DNA of 64,000 bases from Mytilisepta virgata (GCA_028015205.1 JAPWFG010000026.1:2046001-2110000), one strand, 5' to 3'. Shown: positions 1 through 12,778, numbered from the stretch's first letter. The notes: a model not told the origin generated them from the sequence alone. Translations and numbers: made by a program.

Positions 1-391
1 AAAATGTGCTGATGAAGCTTTTTTGTTTATCTCATCTAAACTGCTTTTAATTTATGTATATTTAAAATTTGCCATCCATGACTATGATGTCATTTTCTAT
101 TTTAATATGTTATGGTGTATTTAAATGGGCTGTTATGGTTGCAAAATTTAAAGAAATGGGGGGGGGGGGTTGAAAACAAAATTAGGGGGGTAATGAGAAA
201 TTGGGGAGGGGGTAATTTTTTTCTCATTTCATATTCCATAAATTAAAAAGAAAATTTCAATTTTTTTTTAGCAAAAAAAGGGGGGGTTACAATAAATTTT
301 ATTGATTTTTGGTTTTTTTTTGGGGAGGGGGGTCAATGTGCAACTTCATAGTGTATTGCACAAAAGCTAAAAAAAGGGTAAATTATTTTTT

Positions 392-422
<31 letters not shown>

Positions 423-861
423 GGGCAATACTCCACAGCATATTGTATTGCACAAGAAGCAAAAAATTGAATATAAATTGAAATCATATGACCAATTCTT
501 AGTTCTTTGATTTCAGTTATTCTGTGTCAAATAGTTGAAGAAATTTTCAATTGCACAGTATTGCGCAATAGCAAGAAATCTTCAATTGCACAGTATTGCG
601 TAATAGCAAGAAATTGATATGTGTGCCCAATTTTAAATTTTAAATTGGTTATTTCTGATTTATATATAAAAACAAATAATACTGATATGGTTTGAATAGG
701 TAAATTAAAAAATTTTAAGTTCTTAGACAACATTCATTCTGTGTCAGAAACCTATGCTGTGTCAAATATTTATTCACAATCCAAATTCAGTATTGTATCA
801 AGCTTGAATGTTGTGTTCATAATTGCCCCAACTATTCAGGGTTCGACATCTGCGGTCGTAT
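1..861 (-). mobile_element. 5' unit of a pearl/Helentron-like element, reversed and cut by the window edge
   Basis: Read on the minus strand, this starts with ATACGACCGCA (861-851) and runs to base 1 through the same blocks as 27605-28467. The shared blocks are G/C homopolymer tracts, copies of a TATTGCGCAATA-containing segment, and the segment ending near base 1. It is therefore an opposite-orientation copy of the ~0.8-kb 5' unit of the composite element at 26.8-31.1 kb. Open frames here are spurious because the identical frames recur in every copy. The family name is inferred from the composite element. The 3' end lies outside the window. Confidence 0.6.
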
Positions 862-914
862 CTAGCTGCGCCCAGCGGAGCATTTTATTAAGTATTTGGA
901 TTGACTCTCGATCT

Positions 915-985
915 GTAGTGGATCGAACATGCGACCTTCCTTACTCAAGGTGGGCACGATACCTCAAGGCCATCTACTAGGCAAT
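915..985 (-). repeat. Degraded tRNA-derived SINE head
   Basis: On the minus strand this short stretch keeps a pol III B-box-like GTTCGATCC and the flanking GGAAGGTCGC layout seen in the SINE copies at 2.3 and 14.2 kb. It has no acceptor-stem pairing, so it is not a functional tRNA gene. It directly follows the element end at 861-900. Confidence 0.4.
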
Positions 986-989
986 AATT

Positions 990-2320
990 AGAAGGAAACA
1001 TAATGACATTACATTCTCCTTGAAGAAAGAAGTGATAATATGCCTTCTCTTAAGAAGTTAGCGTTAGATTTTAGAGGGTTGAGGGCAAGAAATTGATCAT
1101 TAAAATTTTCGCGTCATACATGAACCCTCTCTTATCAAACGGTATCATCATTTAGTTCAATGTATTACTAAATCTTGCCTCTTTGCAGATGCTTGAGCCT
1201 GAATGTCTTTTGCCGAATTTTGGTGCCCATATTATGAAAAATTCCTCCTCCCCATCCCTTATTCTAAGAAATAAATGGCCTTTCCTGTGTTTTGAACACA
1301 TTTGTGATAAATGGTCAACGAATTCTTTAGTTCAGAGTGATATTTACAAAGTCGGACTGAAATACTAGCAACTGAGCGGGTAATGTCTGCTGTGAGTCTG
1401 AATCTTTTTGATCATGCTGATAATAGCTAAGTATCACAATCTTAATTAATTTTAAATTAATTTTTTAAAACTAAATTGAAAAAAATATATATACATTTAT
1501 CACAGAATCTTTAATTGTATAAATGCAAGGCCACAAACTGTGTCCTCATATCTTTAAATAACTGTTTTCTAAAAATATCCTTTACGCCAAGGTGACGCAT
1601 CGTTAAATTAAGAAAGTAAACCATTTTTCTGCATGTTTTCTTGTACATTTTATTTTCTCTTTGTTTTTGTTTTCTATAGAATTTTAAACATATAATCAAT
1701 CTCATTTGAAGACCCTAAGACAATTTTATTTATACAGAGTTTAACAAATGCTATATTGGGCTTTTCCATAGACAAGTTTGAAAACATTTCTTAGTAACAA
1801 AATTTTAAACTTGGAGAAAAAGTCTGGAATTCAAACTAGTCTTACAAGATATTTTTAAAGCCCAAAAAATCTGGAAATTCAACATCTTCCATACGGTTTT
1901 CGAATACTGTTTTGAAAGATGAGAAGAGATATACAAAATATTTATGGAAAACCCCATTAATTTCTTAATGGCGTACACCTTATAAACAAATCATTCATTT
2001 TCATTATTTGACTGATCCTGGTTTCAACCTCATAAGACATATTGAGAATGTTTGTTATTACAAATCAAACAATCGTTGGTATTAAATAGAAAATTCTTAC
2101 TTTGATTGAAACAATTTCACACAAACAAATCTGACACGACCAAATTCAATATTTCCGTATATATACGTAATATATATAGATAGCATGATATGCGCATGTC
2201 AAAATGACGACATCGTTACATACTACGTCATCACATAATTATTTATAATGCAGATGATCACCGTATACATGAAAGAAAAACTCACATTTTTCAAATATTT
2301 ATAAATGTAAATATTGTTCC
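990..2320. other. No gene recognised
   Basis: AT-rich sequence with only short chance open frames. I saw no conserved protein motif, RNA gene or repeat that I can place. Confidence 0.5.
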
Positions 2321-2322
2321 AT

Positions 2323-2690
2323 ATGCATGACCGCCTCGATGGTGTCGTGGTAGCGTGCTCGCCCCGAGTGCGGAAGGTCGCGGGTTCGATCCCCGGCCGG
2401 GTCAAACCAAAGACATTAAAATTGGTATTTGCTGCTTCTCCGCCAAGCACGCGGCATCTAGGAGTAAGAGCAAAGACTGGTCGGCTCGGAGTCAGTATAA
2501 TGTGTCCGAGTGAGGTGATATGTCTTCCTGCGGACAGTTACCTCGTGAGCTAGCACATTAAAAATCCGACTTAGCGTGTCGGTCTAGTACAAAGCAGACA
2601 TCATATTCATGATCATATCAACATGTTCTCGTCCTGATATGCACCTGGTTGCCACTGGACGTTAAACAATAACTCATCCATCTATCCATA
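2323..2690 (+). mobile_element. tRNA-derived SINE, copy 1
   Basis: The head (about 2329-2404) has tRNA-like pol III promoter elements: an A-box-like GTGGTAGCGTGC and a B box GGTTCGATCCC. A ~250-bp body follows, and the end is GCCACTGGACGTTAAACAAT plus a short CATC-type repeat. The same ~360-bp sequence occurs inverted at 13962-14320, which shows it is dispersed. Bivalves carry several tRNA-derived SINE families; I cannot name this one with certainty. It is not a tRNA gene, because the acceptor and anticodon stems do not fold as a standard tRNA. Confidence 0.75.
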
Positions 2691-2694
2691 TGCA

Positions 2695-4600
2695 TGAAAT
2701 ATTTGACCCATAGATACCACATTCCGGCGTAAATGGTTGTATTTATTCTAATAAAATAAAGCAGTAAATAGTACTAATCAGTTAAACAATCTGATATTTT
2801 CGTTAAAAATTATTTCGTTATGTTTTATTTATTGATAAAAGAAAAAAAACAAGAAAACGCATAATAGCATAGGAAACATTTAATATTTTTTCGTCATTTT
2901 TTATCTAAGATAATTGCTTTGTGATGAACCTATACCTTCAGAAACCAATGATGTAATGGTCAAACATTCCTCTGTCATCGAACGGCCTGCTTTAGAATTT
3001 GCTGTAGCCGTGGTACGACAGAGCCCATTCCGTATATAAAAATGGCAGAAACTCAATTTGAACTTCGGTAAATTGAGCTCCCGTGATCCGTCACAGGTAC
3101 ATATCAAATGATCATATACTATCCTATTATTAATAAGAAAAACGACTCACTCATTAGTTGTACATGTATATGCAATAAAAGTTGCAAGGTTTCAAGTCAT
3201 AAGTACAACGATACATTGTATAAGGAATTACTTAAGCTTTTGTTTCTGTAGCCCCATTGACTTAATTTTAAGATATGATCGAATTTATACGGGGAATTGA
3301 CGTTTATATTCGTTAACAATGCTGATATAGGAAAGAGGATAGAAAACTCCTTTCATCAAGAAAAATCAAAGTAATCTCTTTTGTCATAAATTTTGAGTGC
3401 ATACTTTGCCATTAATTTTGTAATGGTTAGATATAAATAGGTAAAGTATTTCATACTCTCCTTCCCTTCAGATGTATTTAACAGAAGTTCCTTTGAAAAT
3501 GTCTTTAGCATAGTCAAAAATCTCAGTCATATCAACCAAGTATAATGAACGGTCTTAAACTGCCAAATCATACAAATACAAAAGGCTAATAAAACAAATG
3601 GTTCATCTCAAGAAGACGAATCTTCCGACTATACAGATTTGCACGGAAATTAAACCAAATCAAAGAGAAAACGTATATTATCCATATTTCTGATTAACAG
3701 GATGCCCAAAATCATATCTTTTATAACCTATTCCTTAAAGTATACACATGTAAAAATATTAAATAAATGCATGAAATGATGTATTGAAAAACTGGTATCT
3801 GTGTTTGCCTGTTTCATTAACTTGTTCGTTTTCAAACAGACTATAGCAATATCGATAATTAATTTCGCTACATAATTGCATAAAATAGCAACAAAATGTC
3901 ACAAGATCTACGTAAAAATTTAACTGAACATGGCACAATGCTTGACAACTGTAAGGAAACGGTAATACTGCCCCTTAATCTCCATCGTAATATTGAAAAT
4001 AAAATGATAAATTCACGTCAACTGAAAATGGCATGGTACAAATAAAACGTATCAAATAAATTTGATGCATTGTATGGCCATTTCGTTGACTGACAACTCA
4101 TCAGCAGCGATTGTTAGTTTGAAGCTGAGAGATTAGTATAATAATGAAATAAGCTAAACGACAATAGTACGCGTAATATCAAAGTAATGTAAAAACCGTT
4201 TCAATAATAATTTGAGTAACTAGTTATATGAACTCAGTTCCGCAAAGATCATGAATTTAGAATGAAACACCTCAAGTGGTTATATAATATTTAAACTATT
4301 CAGTAGAAAAAATGATAGTGTTTAACACAAATCTACAATTGTATTTGGATCTTGAGGCTGCCATTAAGGCCAGAGGGTGTGGCACGAAGAGTTATATGAT
4401 ACCCATTTAATCGCAACTGAACATTCTATTTCTACTTTTGAGCTTTGGTGCCAAAAATATAATACTATAATAACTTTTTAAAAAATCTGGTCAAATGAGC
4501 AGTGATCCATTTTGTTGTTTATAAATACTAATTATCCATATATAGCGCTGATGCAAGTCTAATATGACATAAATGTTCAAGCCAATACTCACAAATGTAA
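2695..4600. other. No gene recognised
   Basis: AT-rich intergenic or intronic sequence. Near 3038 a TATATAAA string precedes a short ATG frame (3040-3069) ending at a GTAAAT donor-like site, but this is too little to call an exon. I see no repeat shared with the rest of the window. Confidence 0.4.
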
Positions 4601-4604
4601 TACG

Positions 4605-5142
4605 GTAGTAGCCTTTCTACTTAAAAAAATGAAACTTTATTAATAAGTACATTAACACATTTTTCTTATTGTTTCCAGGGTAAATATTCATAATTATTCT
4701 AAAAAACTTAAAGCATCCTTACTAAAATGATGAAAAATGGTTACAAAATATTGCCAAGTTCTTTGTATCTGTGATCAAAGTTTGGAGTTGCTAAAAAGAC
4801 TCACTAGACTGAAATTTCCTTAGGCTCCTCTATCATGTCTATACTGTTACGGTATTAAAGTCAGATGTTGTTCTGGAGTTATGTCGCCTTGTCCGTAAAA
4901 AAATCAAATGTGCACGAAAAATCACAAAATTAACAATTTTTGGGTAAATTAAAAATCGTGTAGACTTCGATGTGCTCAATGTATCTTGTTAAAATTTGAA
5001 ACATACTTTGTTAAGATAAGTATCTTTTAATGGTCAACTGCTAATCAATGCTAAACATATAGCTTCAACTCCTATTTTGTGTTTTAATTTAATGAAGTTT
5101 ACCCTTCACTAAATGACAAACGTCAAGTAAAAAGCCTATACT
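4605..5142 (-). repeat. ~540-bp dispersed repeat, inverted partner of 56196-56735
   Basis: Read on the minus strand, this sequence is nearly identical over its whole length to 56196-56735. It runs from the segment containing TTGACGTTTGTCATTTAGTG to the end containing AAGTAGAAAGGCTAC. A more diverged copy lies at 55780-56165. It has no open frame of note and no terminal repeats that I can define. It is probably a non-coding mobile or segmentally duplicated sequence. Confidence 0.75.
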
Positions 5143-5167
5143 ACGTGGTTTCCAACAGTTAATAGTT

Positions 5168-7430
5168 ATTATTTTCAAGATTTCAAGATTTTATTAGAAA
5201 CATAAATAAATGTGTAACAAGAGGTCATTTTACAACATTAATATATAATACACAAAGACAAGAAAATCCATGGTAATGTCAATATGATAACAAATACATA
5301 AAATAAATTTCAAAATTTTTAATATATCGGGACAGGTATAGAGAATAAGCTACATATAGAATGTTAATTTTCTAATGAACATTGATCGATTTTTGTAAAC
5401 TTTAAGGTTACACAGAGATGGGAAACCTTCTAGTTTTACCACATTTTGGGTTTATCGTATAGTAACTTGGTATATATTTGTTTCGTATTTCAACTATGCT
5501 GTTATGGTTACACAGCCATAAAAAATGAAGTTGATCCCCAATACTATTTCTACATAGTGTACAAATTCGTTCTTCTGTAGGTATGTTATTCAATCTGCAT
5601 GTTTCAATGGGTAAGCGTAGATTTGCTATTCGTAATTCAGTAATCCAAATGCGTGACGGCTCTAGGAGCCTCAGTAAATAGTTTTCAATGCCAAAAATCT
5701 TTTTGAAAGAATAGTAAAATTGTCCACGAGAAGACGAATCCATATCACCTAACCAATTTGTAATAAATGGGTCACACACAAGCCGATTTAATTCATTTTT
5801 GTCAAAAAACCGGAGATTGGTTTGTAAAAATATAATTCATTCCAACATCATTAAAAATATTTTCTACGCAGTTAACCCACTTGAAATTTATCTCTTTCTT
5901 TAATTTGAAATTAAGCATCAATCTATATAATATACTACTAAGTTTTGTATCATTTAAAACAAGTTTTTACCAAATAGATATCATATGTAATTTGACTCTG
6001 ATTTCAAGTGGAAACCTCCCCAGTTCTGTATAGACCATGAATGTAGGGGTAGTATTTCGAACTTTAAGAATTATTTTTTCCAAACTTTCAAGTGGATTTG
6101 TTCTATAATTTTTAGATTTTCAAAATCCCAAACTTTAGATCCATACAATAAAATTGGTTCTACCATGAAATCAAATATTTTTAACATATTTCTTACCAAC
6201 TTATAAATACTATACAATGATTTATGTGCTTGATCTACAAGCCTTTTCCTGGTTTCTATAAAAGAACCATTTTATTTAAAAATAATACCAAGATACGAAT
6301 CTTTATCTACAATTTCTGGAGTATCTCCATTTAGCCAAAAAAATGGTTGTTGTTTTGATTTTCGTTTACAAAAAAAATCTACCTTTGTTTTACACGTATT
6401 AACCTGCAGTTTCCACAAATCACAGTATGACTAAAATATACTTAAAGCCCTTTGCATCTCCTCTTTCGTTTCTGAAAAAATGATGGTGTCATCTGTATAA
6501 AATATATGGAATTCATTTTATAATTGTTCTTAAACTAAAGAAATTCTATTTAGCTCCTTGAAATAGTCTTCCAAATCATTCAGAAAAATAGCAAACAGAA
6601 AGGGAACAGATTTTCTCCCTGTCTTAAACCTGTCAAACAAGGACAAAATTTGCCACAATACATATTATAGACCACCCTAACTCATTTCCTTTTAATTTCA
6701 CAATTTTGTAACTTTTTCCACATCCCCACATGCAAAACATTATTAAATGCTTTTTGAAATCTATTTAAGTACAAAACAATTTCTTTCCAAACAACAAGAG
6801 CATGTAAAACAAATATGCTGTCAACTTTTGAGTATCCTGGCCCACCTGAATTTCGCAGAGGAGACTCACTTCATTTGCAAATACATTTAATCTGCATTCC
6901 AAAATTGAAGTAAATAATTTTCCGAGGCAACTAATTAGTGTGACTGTTCCGAAATTGTCTGGATCACACATGGATCACACGGATAACCGTTATTTTTTAA
7001 TACAGGCTTAATAATTCCACTTCTCCAACTTTCTGGAATAATACCAGTATCTAATACAAGACTGAAAGAAAAAAATACAATAATACAGATATTAACAAAG
7101 GCGTCGAATTTTTTAAGTATTCATTCAAAATTGTATTCCTACCAGGAGCTTTATTATTTTTCAGTTCGTTAAAAGCCTTCAATACCTCTACCTTTGTTAT
7201 TTTAACATTAAGTATCTCATTAAAAATGGGGTTAAAACAAATTGTATCAATATTTAAATTATCATCAACTTCATCATTTTCAACTCCTGCATTTAATCTT
7301 TTAATAATAAAATATTCATAAACAGTTTCAATGTCTACTTTCGGATTTTATTTATACATATCACTAGTAATATGTGATTCCCATTGGGACACAAGTCCAT
7401 TAGTAGAGACATCCATATTCATCTCTATTG
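5168..7430 (-). pseudogene. Decayed non-LTR retrotransposon (LINE)
   Basis: Reading on the minus strand gives, in order and in shifting frames: a pre-RT motif with FNELKNNKAPG and NEYLKN (about 7200-7100); the next RT block with LISCLGKLFTSILECRL (6965-6870); a YADD-like block reading TDDTIIFSETKEEM (about 6510-6450); and the C-terminal Cys/His motif CTLC...LHFLWLC (about 5590-5510). Below 5408 is a 3' UTR ending in a repeated ATCTTGAA tail at about 5175. The RT family would copy its own RNA into DNA. Many stops and frameshifts make this copy inactive. It resembles CR1/Jockey-type LINEs; the exact clade is uncertain. Confidence 0.8.
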
Positions 7431-7434
7431 GAAA

Positions 7435-7917
7435 TCAAAAGGCCGGAAAGGCGAAACATTCATATTTCGTTTGCCAAGTGTTATAAATCTTAAATTGTGT
7501 AGCATTTGTTTTATATGATACAATTCTTTGTTCTAGTACTTGAATTTTTACCTTTTGCATTTCCTCCTTCCACCTGTGGTTTTGGTTCTCTTTTCTTCCG
7601 ATACGACTCTTAATCAGGATTTTTAAACATAAATATATTGGAGAGAGTAGCTTATGTGCCACTGTACGACAATTCTGACTGTGTGTTATTTTTATATATT
7701 CAAATTCAAGTTTTATTTGCGAAACAAAAACCCAAAGTTCCACTGCCTGAATATCATCTGGTGTTGATGGATTTAAGCTAGCAACTAGTTTTTGAGATAA
7801 ATTTTTATTATTAAAATCAGTATATGTTCTTTCATATTTTTGTAACAATTGTCCTCTTATTAATAAATTGTTTTTACATTGAAAAAAGAAGTGTATTTCA
7901 TCTTCACAAAATTGCAT
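7435..7917 (-). pseudogene. C-terminal fragment of a second LINE
   Basis: The 160-codon frame begins with a Cys/His remnant (CEDEIHFFFQC) and then LNPSTPDDI. The same landmarks appear in the fragment at 43831-44121. In complete LINEs this region lies after the RT. Here it sits upstream of another LINE's RT, so the two elements are fused or nested. The second half (KENQNHRWKEEM and onward) does not match the other C-termini and may be the N-terminal linker of the downstream LINE. Confidence 0.6.
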
Positions 7918-8109
7918 TGTTTACATAATCTTTGGTCTCTGGGGACTTCTGAGTATCTTCCCTTTTCAATTGTGTTGTGTTATTTTTTGTCTATCGGTTG
8001 GATTGCGTTAATAGATTGGTTGTTCATTGTTTATCTTGTCTGCTATACGTCATGTTTAAAATTCAAAACTGCTATAAATAAGATAAAATTGGTCATAACA
8101 AAAAGATAA

Positions 8110-8820
8110 AATATTCATTATTAGGAACTTAAAATATTTATAACTGAAATAAACCATCAAGATTAATAAAAAGGAAACAAGCTCCATAAATATCACATCA
8201 ACAATGAAAAATGTGAAAATGTTAGACCACAATTATATAAAAGCTTACAAGATCTAACCTGTATTTCTGATAGGATCCAATTGTAGTAAAATTTTATAAG
8301 AATATATTAAAAAGAATAAGCTAAAGGTCGGACATCGAACTGTCTAAAAACGACGAAAGAAGGCGACTATGACGCCAGGATGATATCTGCACAAAACTGA
8401 AAGCTCCATTTCGGCGAGGTTTTAGTGCACCTCTTGGGTCCTTTTCAGAATAACCTCATGTGGACCATATTGAGCTTTACTTATAATACAGGAATAACTA
8501 CATCCAAATAAAATTTTGGAAATACTCAATATATTTTATTGCTTTTGAAATCAACATTTTAAATACAAACATTTATTGTTAACAATATTTTACCCATTAA
8601 ACCTATGTAGTTTGTTCGCCTAAAAAATAATAGAAAATGCTTTAGAATAATGATTGAAACCAATATAATTATGGGCAGTTACAAACCTTGAATGAATAGG
8701 ATTCAAATTTTAATCTTGGAAGTGTGGCTCAACTACGTTGTTCGTACATTTTCACGAGGAATCGTTTAACAAAACTTTAGGTCAGATATTTTGAAAAAAT
8801 TTGGATCTGGAAAATAGCTA
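8110..8820. other. No gene recognised
   Basis: AT-rich sequence without a supportable gene. I see no tandem structure. Confidence 0.4.
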
Positions 8821-8825
8821 GTTTT

Positions 8826-8935
8826 TAATTGTAATGCATGTATTGTTTTGGTCTTGTCTTCGTTGTTCTCCGGAGCTTTTTAATTGTTACGATTTTTCTC
8901 TCCTTCGAATATCCCTTTGGTATTTCTTGACTTTA
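8826..8935 (+). mobile_element. 3' tail of a Penelope-like RT element (family 2)
   Basis: This shares about 100 bp with the 3' end of the RT fragment at 37680-38130, including TTGTTCTCCGGAG and CCTTCGAATATCCCTTTGG. No coding part is left. A shorter piece of the same tail lies at 10120-10176, so a tandem-cassette element (9055-9830) sits between two tails of this family. Confidence 0.65.
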
Positions 8936-9054
8936 CCCAAAATCGATGTTCGTCTTACATTCTTTTCAAGGCATTTAAGGGAAAATTGAAAACATGTTGA
9001 AAATGACATAAGTATATATATAAGTACAATAAAATTATTTTCAAAGCATTTTTA

Positions 9055-9830
9055 GGGCCCCACCATGACGGCGCCCTATAATAATCAGTCTGTCTGTCCT
9101 TCTGTCCGTCCGTCTGTCCGTCAGCGTTTCCTTTGTCGTAGGAAAATCGGAAAACAATGTTTGGGGAAAAACTTAGTTTTTATATGAAGAAATGCATATT
9201 TTGAGAATTAACACTATGTCGTATGAGAACTTAAGATTGGCTTCACAAATTTACATAAATTTTATACACAGTTTTGGACATGATCATAGGAAGGTCCCTT
9301 TTGATTTTTAGGAAAATTGGAAAAAAAAATTTGGGGGAAAACCTTAGTTTTTATATGCAAAAATGCATATTTTGAGAATTAACACTATGTTATATGATAA
9401 TATAAGATTTCCTTCACAGATTTTCACAAATTTTATACACAGTGTTGGACATGATCAACGAAATGTCCCTTTTGAATTAAAGAAAAATTCGAAAACATTT
9501 TTTGGGGGAAAACTTAGTTTTTATATATATGAAAAAAATCCATATTTTGACAATTATCACTATGTTGTATGATAACTTAAGATTGGCTTCACAGATTTTC
9601 ATAAATTTTATACACAGTGTTGGACATGATCAAAGGATGATCCCGTTTGATTTTGAGGAAAATCGGAAAACACTTTTTGGGGAAAAACATTGTTTTTATA
9701 TGGAAAAAGGCAAATTTTGAGAATTTAGCTTCATGCTTTTTTGATACATAAAATGAATGTATGAAATCACAACTAGATTTTGAAGTGTTTTTGATTCCCA
9801 TCACACAAGCCGGCGGGGCCCTTTCTGATA
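9055..9830 (-). mobile_element. Tandem-cassette (pearl/HINE-like) element
   Basis: Read on the plus strand, it opens with GGGCCCCACCATGACGGCGC, then a (GTCT/GTCC)n microsatellite (9091-9122), then about 3.5 tandem copies of a ~172-bp cassette (9139-9730; cassette starts near 9139, 9310, 9482 and 9656), and closes with GGCGGGGCCCT (about 9811-9822). The outer GGGCCCC/GGGGCCC pair is inverted. Cassette repeats, a tetranucleotide microsatellite and short inverted ends match the bivalve pearl / Helentron-associated pattern. The three overlapping 60-70-codon frames here are only the cassette read repeatedly and are not genes. Strand is given so that the microsatellite end is 3', as in the other elements. 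Confidence 0.6.
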
Positions 9831-9834
9831 TTGT

Positions 9835-10470
9835 CAGTATTGTAGTCCATCGATATTTTTAAGTTATTCACTGACAAGAATTAAGCTGTCTGAGTGACAG
9901 AAAACTAAAGTTTCTTTATCAAAGTTCGGAGCCGACCGCAGTACATCGCAAACTTAATAATCGGATTTTATTTCGTTCAAAATCCAGTTAAAAATGAAAA
10001 AAATACGATGCAAAACTAGTTCATATGTTTAAAAATATAATTGTAACGTTGTTATATTAAGACAGTTTTGTAAGATATAGCCGGTTAGGAATGCTATTAC
10101 AGAAGTAGAGAAATATAATCTCAGAGAGTTTCGATTTTTCCCTCCTTCGAATATCCCTTTGGTATTTCTTGACTTTACATGAATCATAAAGGATGTATTA
10201 TATATATTTAAATATCACCTTTTATAGTGGTGTTTGCAAATGTAGGAAATTTTATATACATTTAAAATAATGGAAAAAAGAATTGTACCACTGAATACAA
10301 AGATGATATATTCAGATACATCTTTTATAAACAAGTTTACAAGGATAGGCGTCTTCGTTATAGGATTTCCAAGCTGTAATTACATATGAACTTGTTTTCA
10401 TTATTTATTTACAGTTACGTTTCCGACATATATCAAGGTTCAGATAATGTATGAATTTACAGACCAGGGA
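9835..10470. other. Spacer with an RT-element tail
   Basis: Holds the short tail copy at 10120-10176 (CCTTCGAATATCCCTTTGG). A splice-acceptor-like TTATTTACAG at about 10402-10411 lies just ahead of the BTB-related frame. Nothing else is recognised. Confidence 0.45.
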
Positions 10471-10477
10471 CACATGA

Positions 10478-11680
10478 GATTTACAATTTGAAAAATATCA
10501 GCAAGATAGAAAGGCTTTTATTAAAATCCACTGCTGCAAGAAATCGTTTGAAATTCATCCGAGAATCCTCGGAAGAATATCAGAGTATTTCTACATTTAC
10601 TTCCGGTGAAATACCTCTATCCAAGATATACACATAGACGAAACAGATGTCAAAGAGTCCGAATGTCTTGACTGTATTATGTATTATGCCAATACCGGCA
10701 TTCTCCGATTCTCAGCTTGTGAGGTCAGGAATATATTTGAGGTCGCAAATTTTCTTCTGGTGCCATTTATAAGAAATAAATGTGAACTTTTTATATCAAA
10801 TCAACTGAAAGAAAAGTTAAATGTGTGGTCAGAACTTGAATTTGGTCGTAAATTCGACTCTGCTAAGGTACTTGATTCGGTTACCGAACATGTTTCCGAA
10901 AACTATCTGCTGATGAAAGAGAAAAAAATATTTTCTGAACTGAATCCTGACAATTTTTTATACTTATTTCAGAATAAATCACTCTCAGTTTTGAAGTGCG
11001 GTATCCCTGTAGAAAATCCAGACCAGGAGATAACTCAAGTAATTGACGGATATATTTCAATTAAGAAATTAGACAATGAGGTTTTAAAAAGTTTTGAGTC
11101 ATGCAGAAGAGATGTTAAGACGATGCATTTTTCAAATTCAAAGAGAAAACTAGAGTTTGGTGATAAGTCATATGGATTAAAGGCAAGAACACTTTTAGAG
11201 AAAGGAAGTTTTGAAGGTGGCGTTATCTGCGACGAAAGTTTTGATAATACTGAAATTGATATTAATGACAGACCTGTGAAACTTTCTCTATGGTTTGTAA
11301 GGTGGGAAGGATTTCCGACTTTAGGAGGCATTGAAATTATTTACCGGAGTGGAAAAACAACTAAAAACGCTAAAAAACCCAGAGAAAGACATAGTATTAT
11401 CTCAGAACATGAAGTTATCCTTCAAACGAATGAAGTAGTTGTCAACGTTGAATTAAAAGTGGGATGTTTCATTAGAAGTATTACTTTTCATACAAATATC
11501 AAGAGAATGTTAGGACCATACCCTTACGAACCCAGGATATGCGCAGGCTATAAAGCACACGAAAAAGCAAGGGGAAAAAACAGTTATTTGCATGCTTTGA
11601 GGGGTAGAGTTTTAACACTGAGATACTGTGAGGCCATAACTTCTCTACACTCTACACTACCATACCACATTCTCAATTAA
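10478..11680 (+). pseudogene. BTB-BACK protein with jacalin-like C-terminal domain, interrupted by TGA
   Basis: One frame runs from 10478 to 11680 with a single in-frame TGA at 10607-10609. Before the stop are BTB landmarks (KSFEIHPRILGRISEYF). After it the BTB fold resumes (VKESECLDCIMYYANTGILRF). Counting from the ATG at 10679, the end of BTB is at residues 1-45, a BACK-like helical region at about 50-110, and at about 180-281 a region with jacalin-like features: SFDN, GGIEIIYRSGK, and the closing ITFHTN...LGPY. BTB-BACK proteins are usually cullin-3 adaptors, and jacalin folds bind sugars. The end after residue 282 runs into repeat A of a tandem pair and then a Penelope-like insertion. The stop and the lost 3' end suggest a pseudogene. 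A sequencing error at the TGA is the alternative. The jacalin call is from motif shape only. Confidence 0.5.
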
Positions 11681-12778
11681 AAGATCGCTTAAAGCAACTA
11701 GTTCATCAATGTTTTTTCAAGAAAAATGGGACACGCAGGTATAAATTCCTTGTTCTAGGTAGAGAAAAGTCTTATTTCGTGAAGAACCACTCTGATTCTG
11801 ACAAAAAATATTCTGAAGATGAAATTACAAACATGTTAGATTTTCTCATAGACAACATATTCGTTGAATTTGGCGGTCTAATTTTTCAACAAACAATTGG
11901 CATTCCAATGGGAACCAACTGTGCTCCTCTCCTCGCCGATCTGTTTCTGTACTCATATGAAGCGGACTTCATTCAAGGGTTACTACGTGAAAACAAAAAG
12001 AAACTAGCCCAATCCTTTAATTTCACTTTTCGTTATATAGATGATGTGTTGTCGTTAAATAACGACAAATTCCAAGACTTTCTACATCTTATCTACCCCA
12101 GTGAGCTTGAAATTAAGGATACTACAGATACACCAAAGTCCGCTTCATATTTGGATTTATTTCTTGAAATAGACTATGATGGACGTTTGAAGACAAAACT
12201 TTATGACAAACGTGATGACTTCAACTTTCCTATTGTTAATTTTCCCTTCTTAAGTAGCAATATACCAGCATCGCCTGCATATGGCGTCTACGTTTCTCAG
12301 CTTATCCGATTTTCAAGGGCATGCGTGAGTTACCCTGACTTTCGACAAAGAGGATTACTGCTGTCACAAAAGCTTCTTAACCAGGGTTTTATCAGGGATA
12401 AGTTGATGTCATCACATAAGAAATTTTACGGTCGTCATCATGAATTGATTGACCATTACAGTGTTCCAATATCTAAGATGATGTTGGACCTGTTCCCACT
12501 GTCGTGACCATTCATGTGCCTCCTACGATTTGTGACTTCCACCGGATTGACTTTGTTGAACTTCACGACGGGTGTCGTATACGGAGCAGGAACTGCTTAC
12601 CCTTCCGGAGCACCTGGGTTCACTCCTGGTTTTTATAGGAGTTCGTGTTGTTCATTGTTTTCAGTTTTCTGTGTTTATTTGTTGTGCTTGTGGTTGTTCG
12701 TTTGTCTTCCCGGGTTTGTCTGTCCAATGGATTACGTTTTTTTGATTGCTCCTTAGGTATATTTGTCCTTTTTTTTGC
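11632..12778 (+). mobile_element. Penelope-like retroelement, copy 1, truncated at RT motif A
   Basis: The frame is open from 11632 to the TGA at 12505-12507. It begins within RT motif A, just past the catalytic Asp that copy 2 still encodes. It then carries motif B (GIPMGTNCAPLLADLF), motif C with the catalytic pair (FRYIDDVLSLNN, about 12027-12062), and the downstream SYLDLFLEIDYDGRLKTKLY block that corresponds to the thumb-side region of Penelope-type RTs. A ~270-bp 3' UTR ends near TATTTGTCCTTTT. It is nearly identical to the minus-strand copy at 35863-37080. It lacks the first catalytic Asp and the N-terminal half, so it should be inactive. No GIY-YIG domain is seen. Confidence 0.8.

Noticed and set aside
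2329..2404. tRNA gene
   Set aside because: Only the pol III boxes are conserved. Stems do not form a full cloverleaf, and the sequence continues into a SINE body repeated at 14 kb.
9363..9804. Overlapping small genes
   Set aside because: All are translations of the 172-bp tandem cassette.
10607..10609. Selenocysteine codon in the BTB gene
   Set aside because: BTB proteins are not known selenoproteins, the position is not a redox site, and I saw no SECIS-like structure. A nonsense mutation is simpler.
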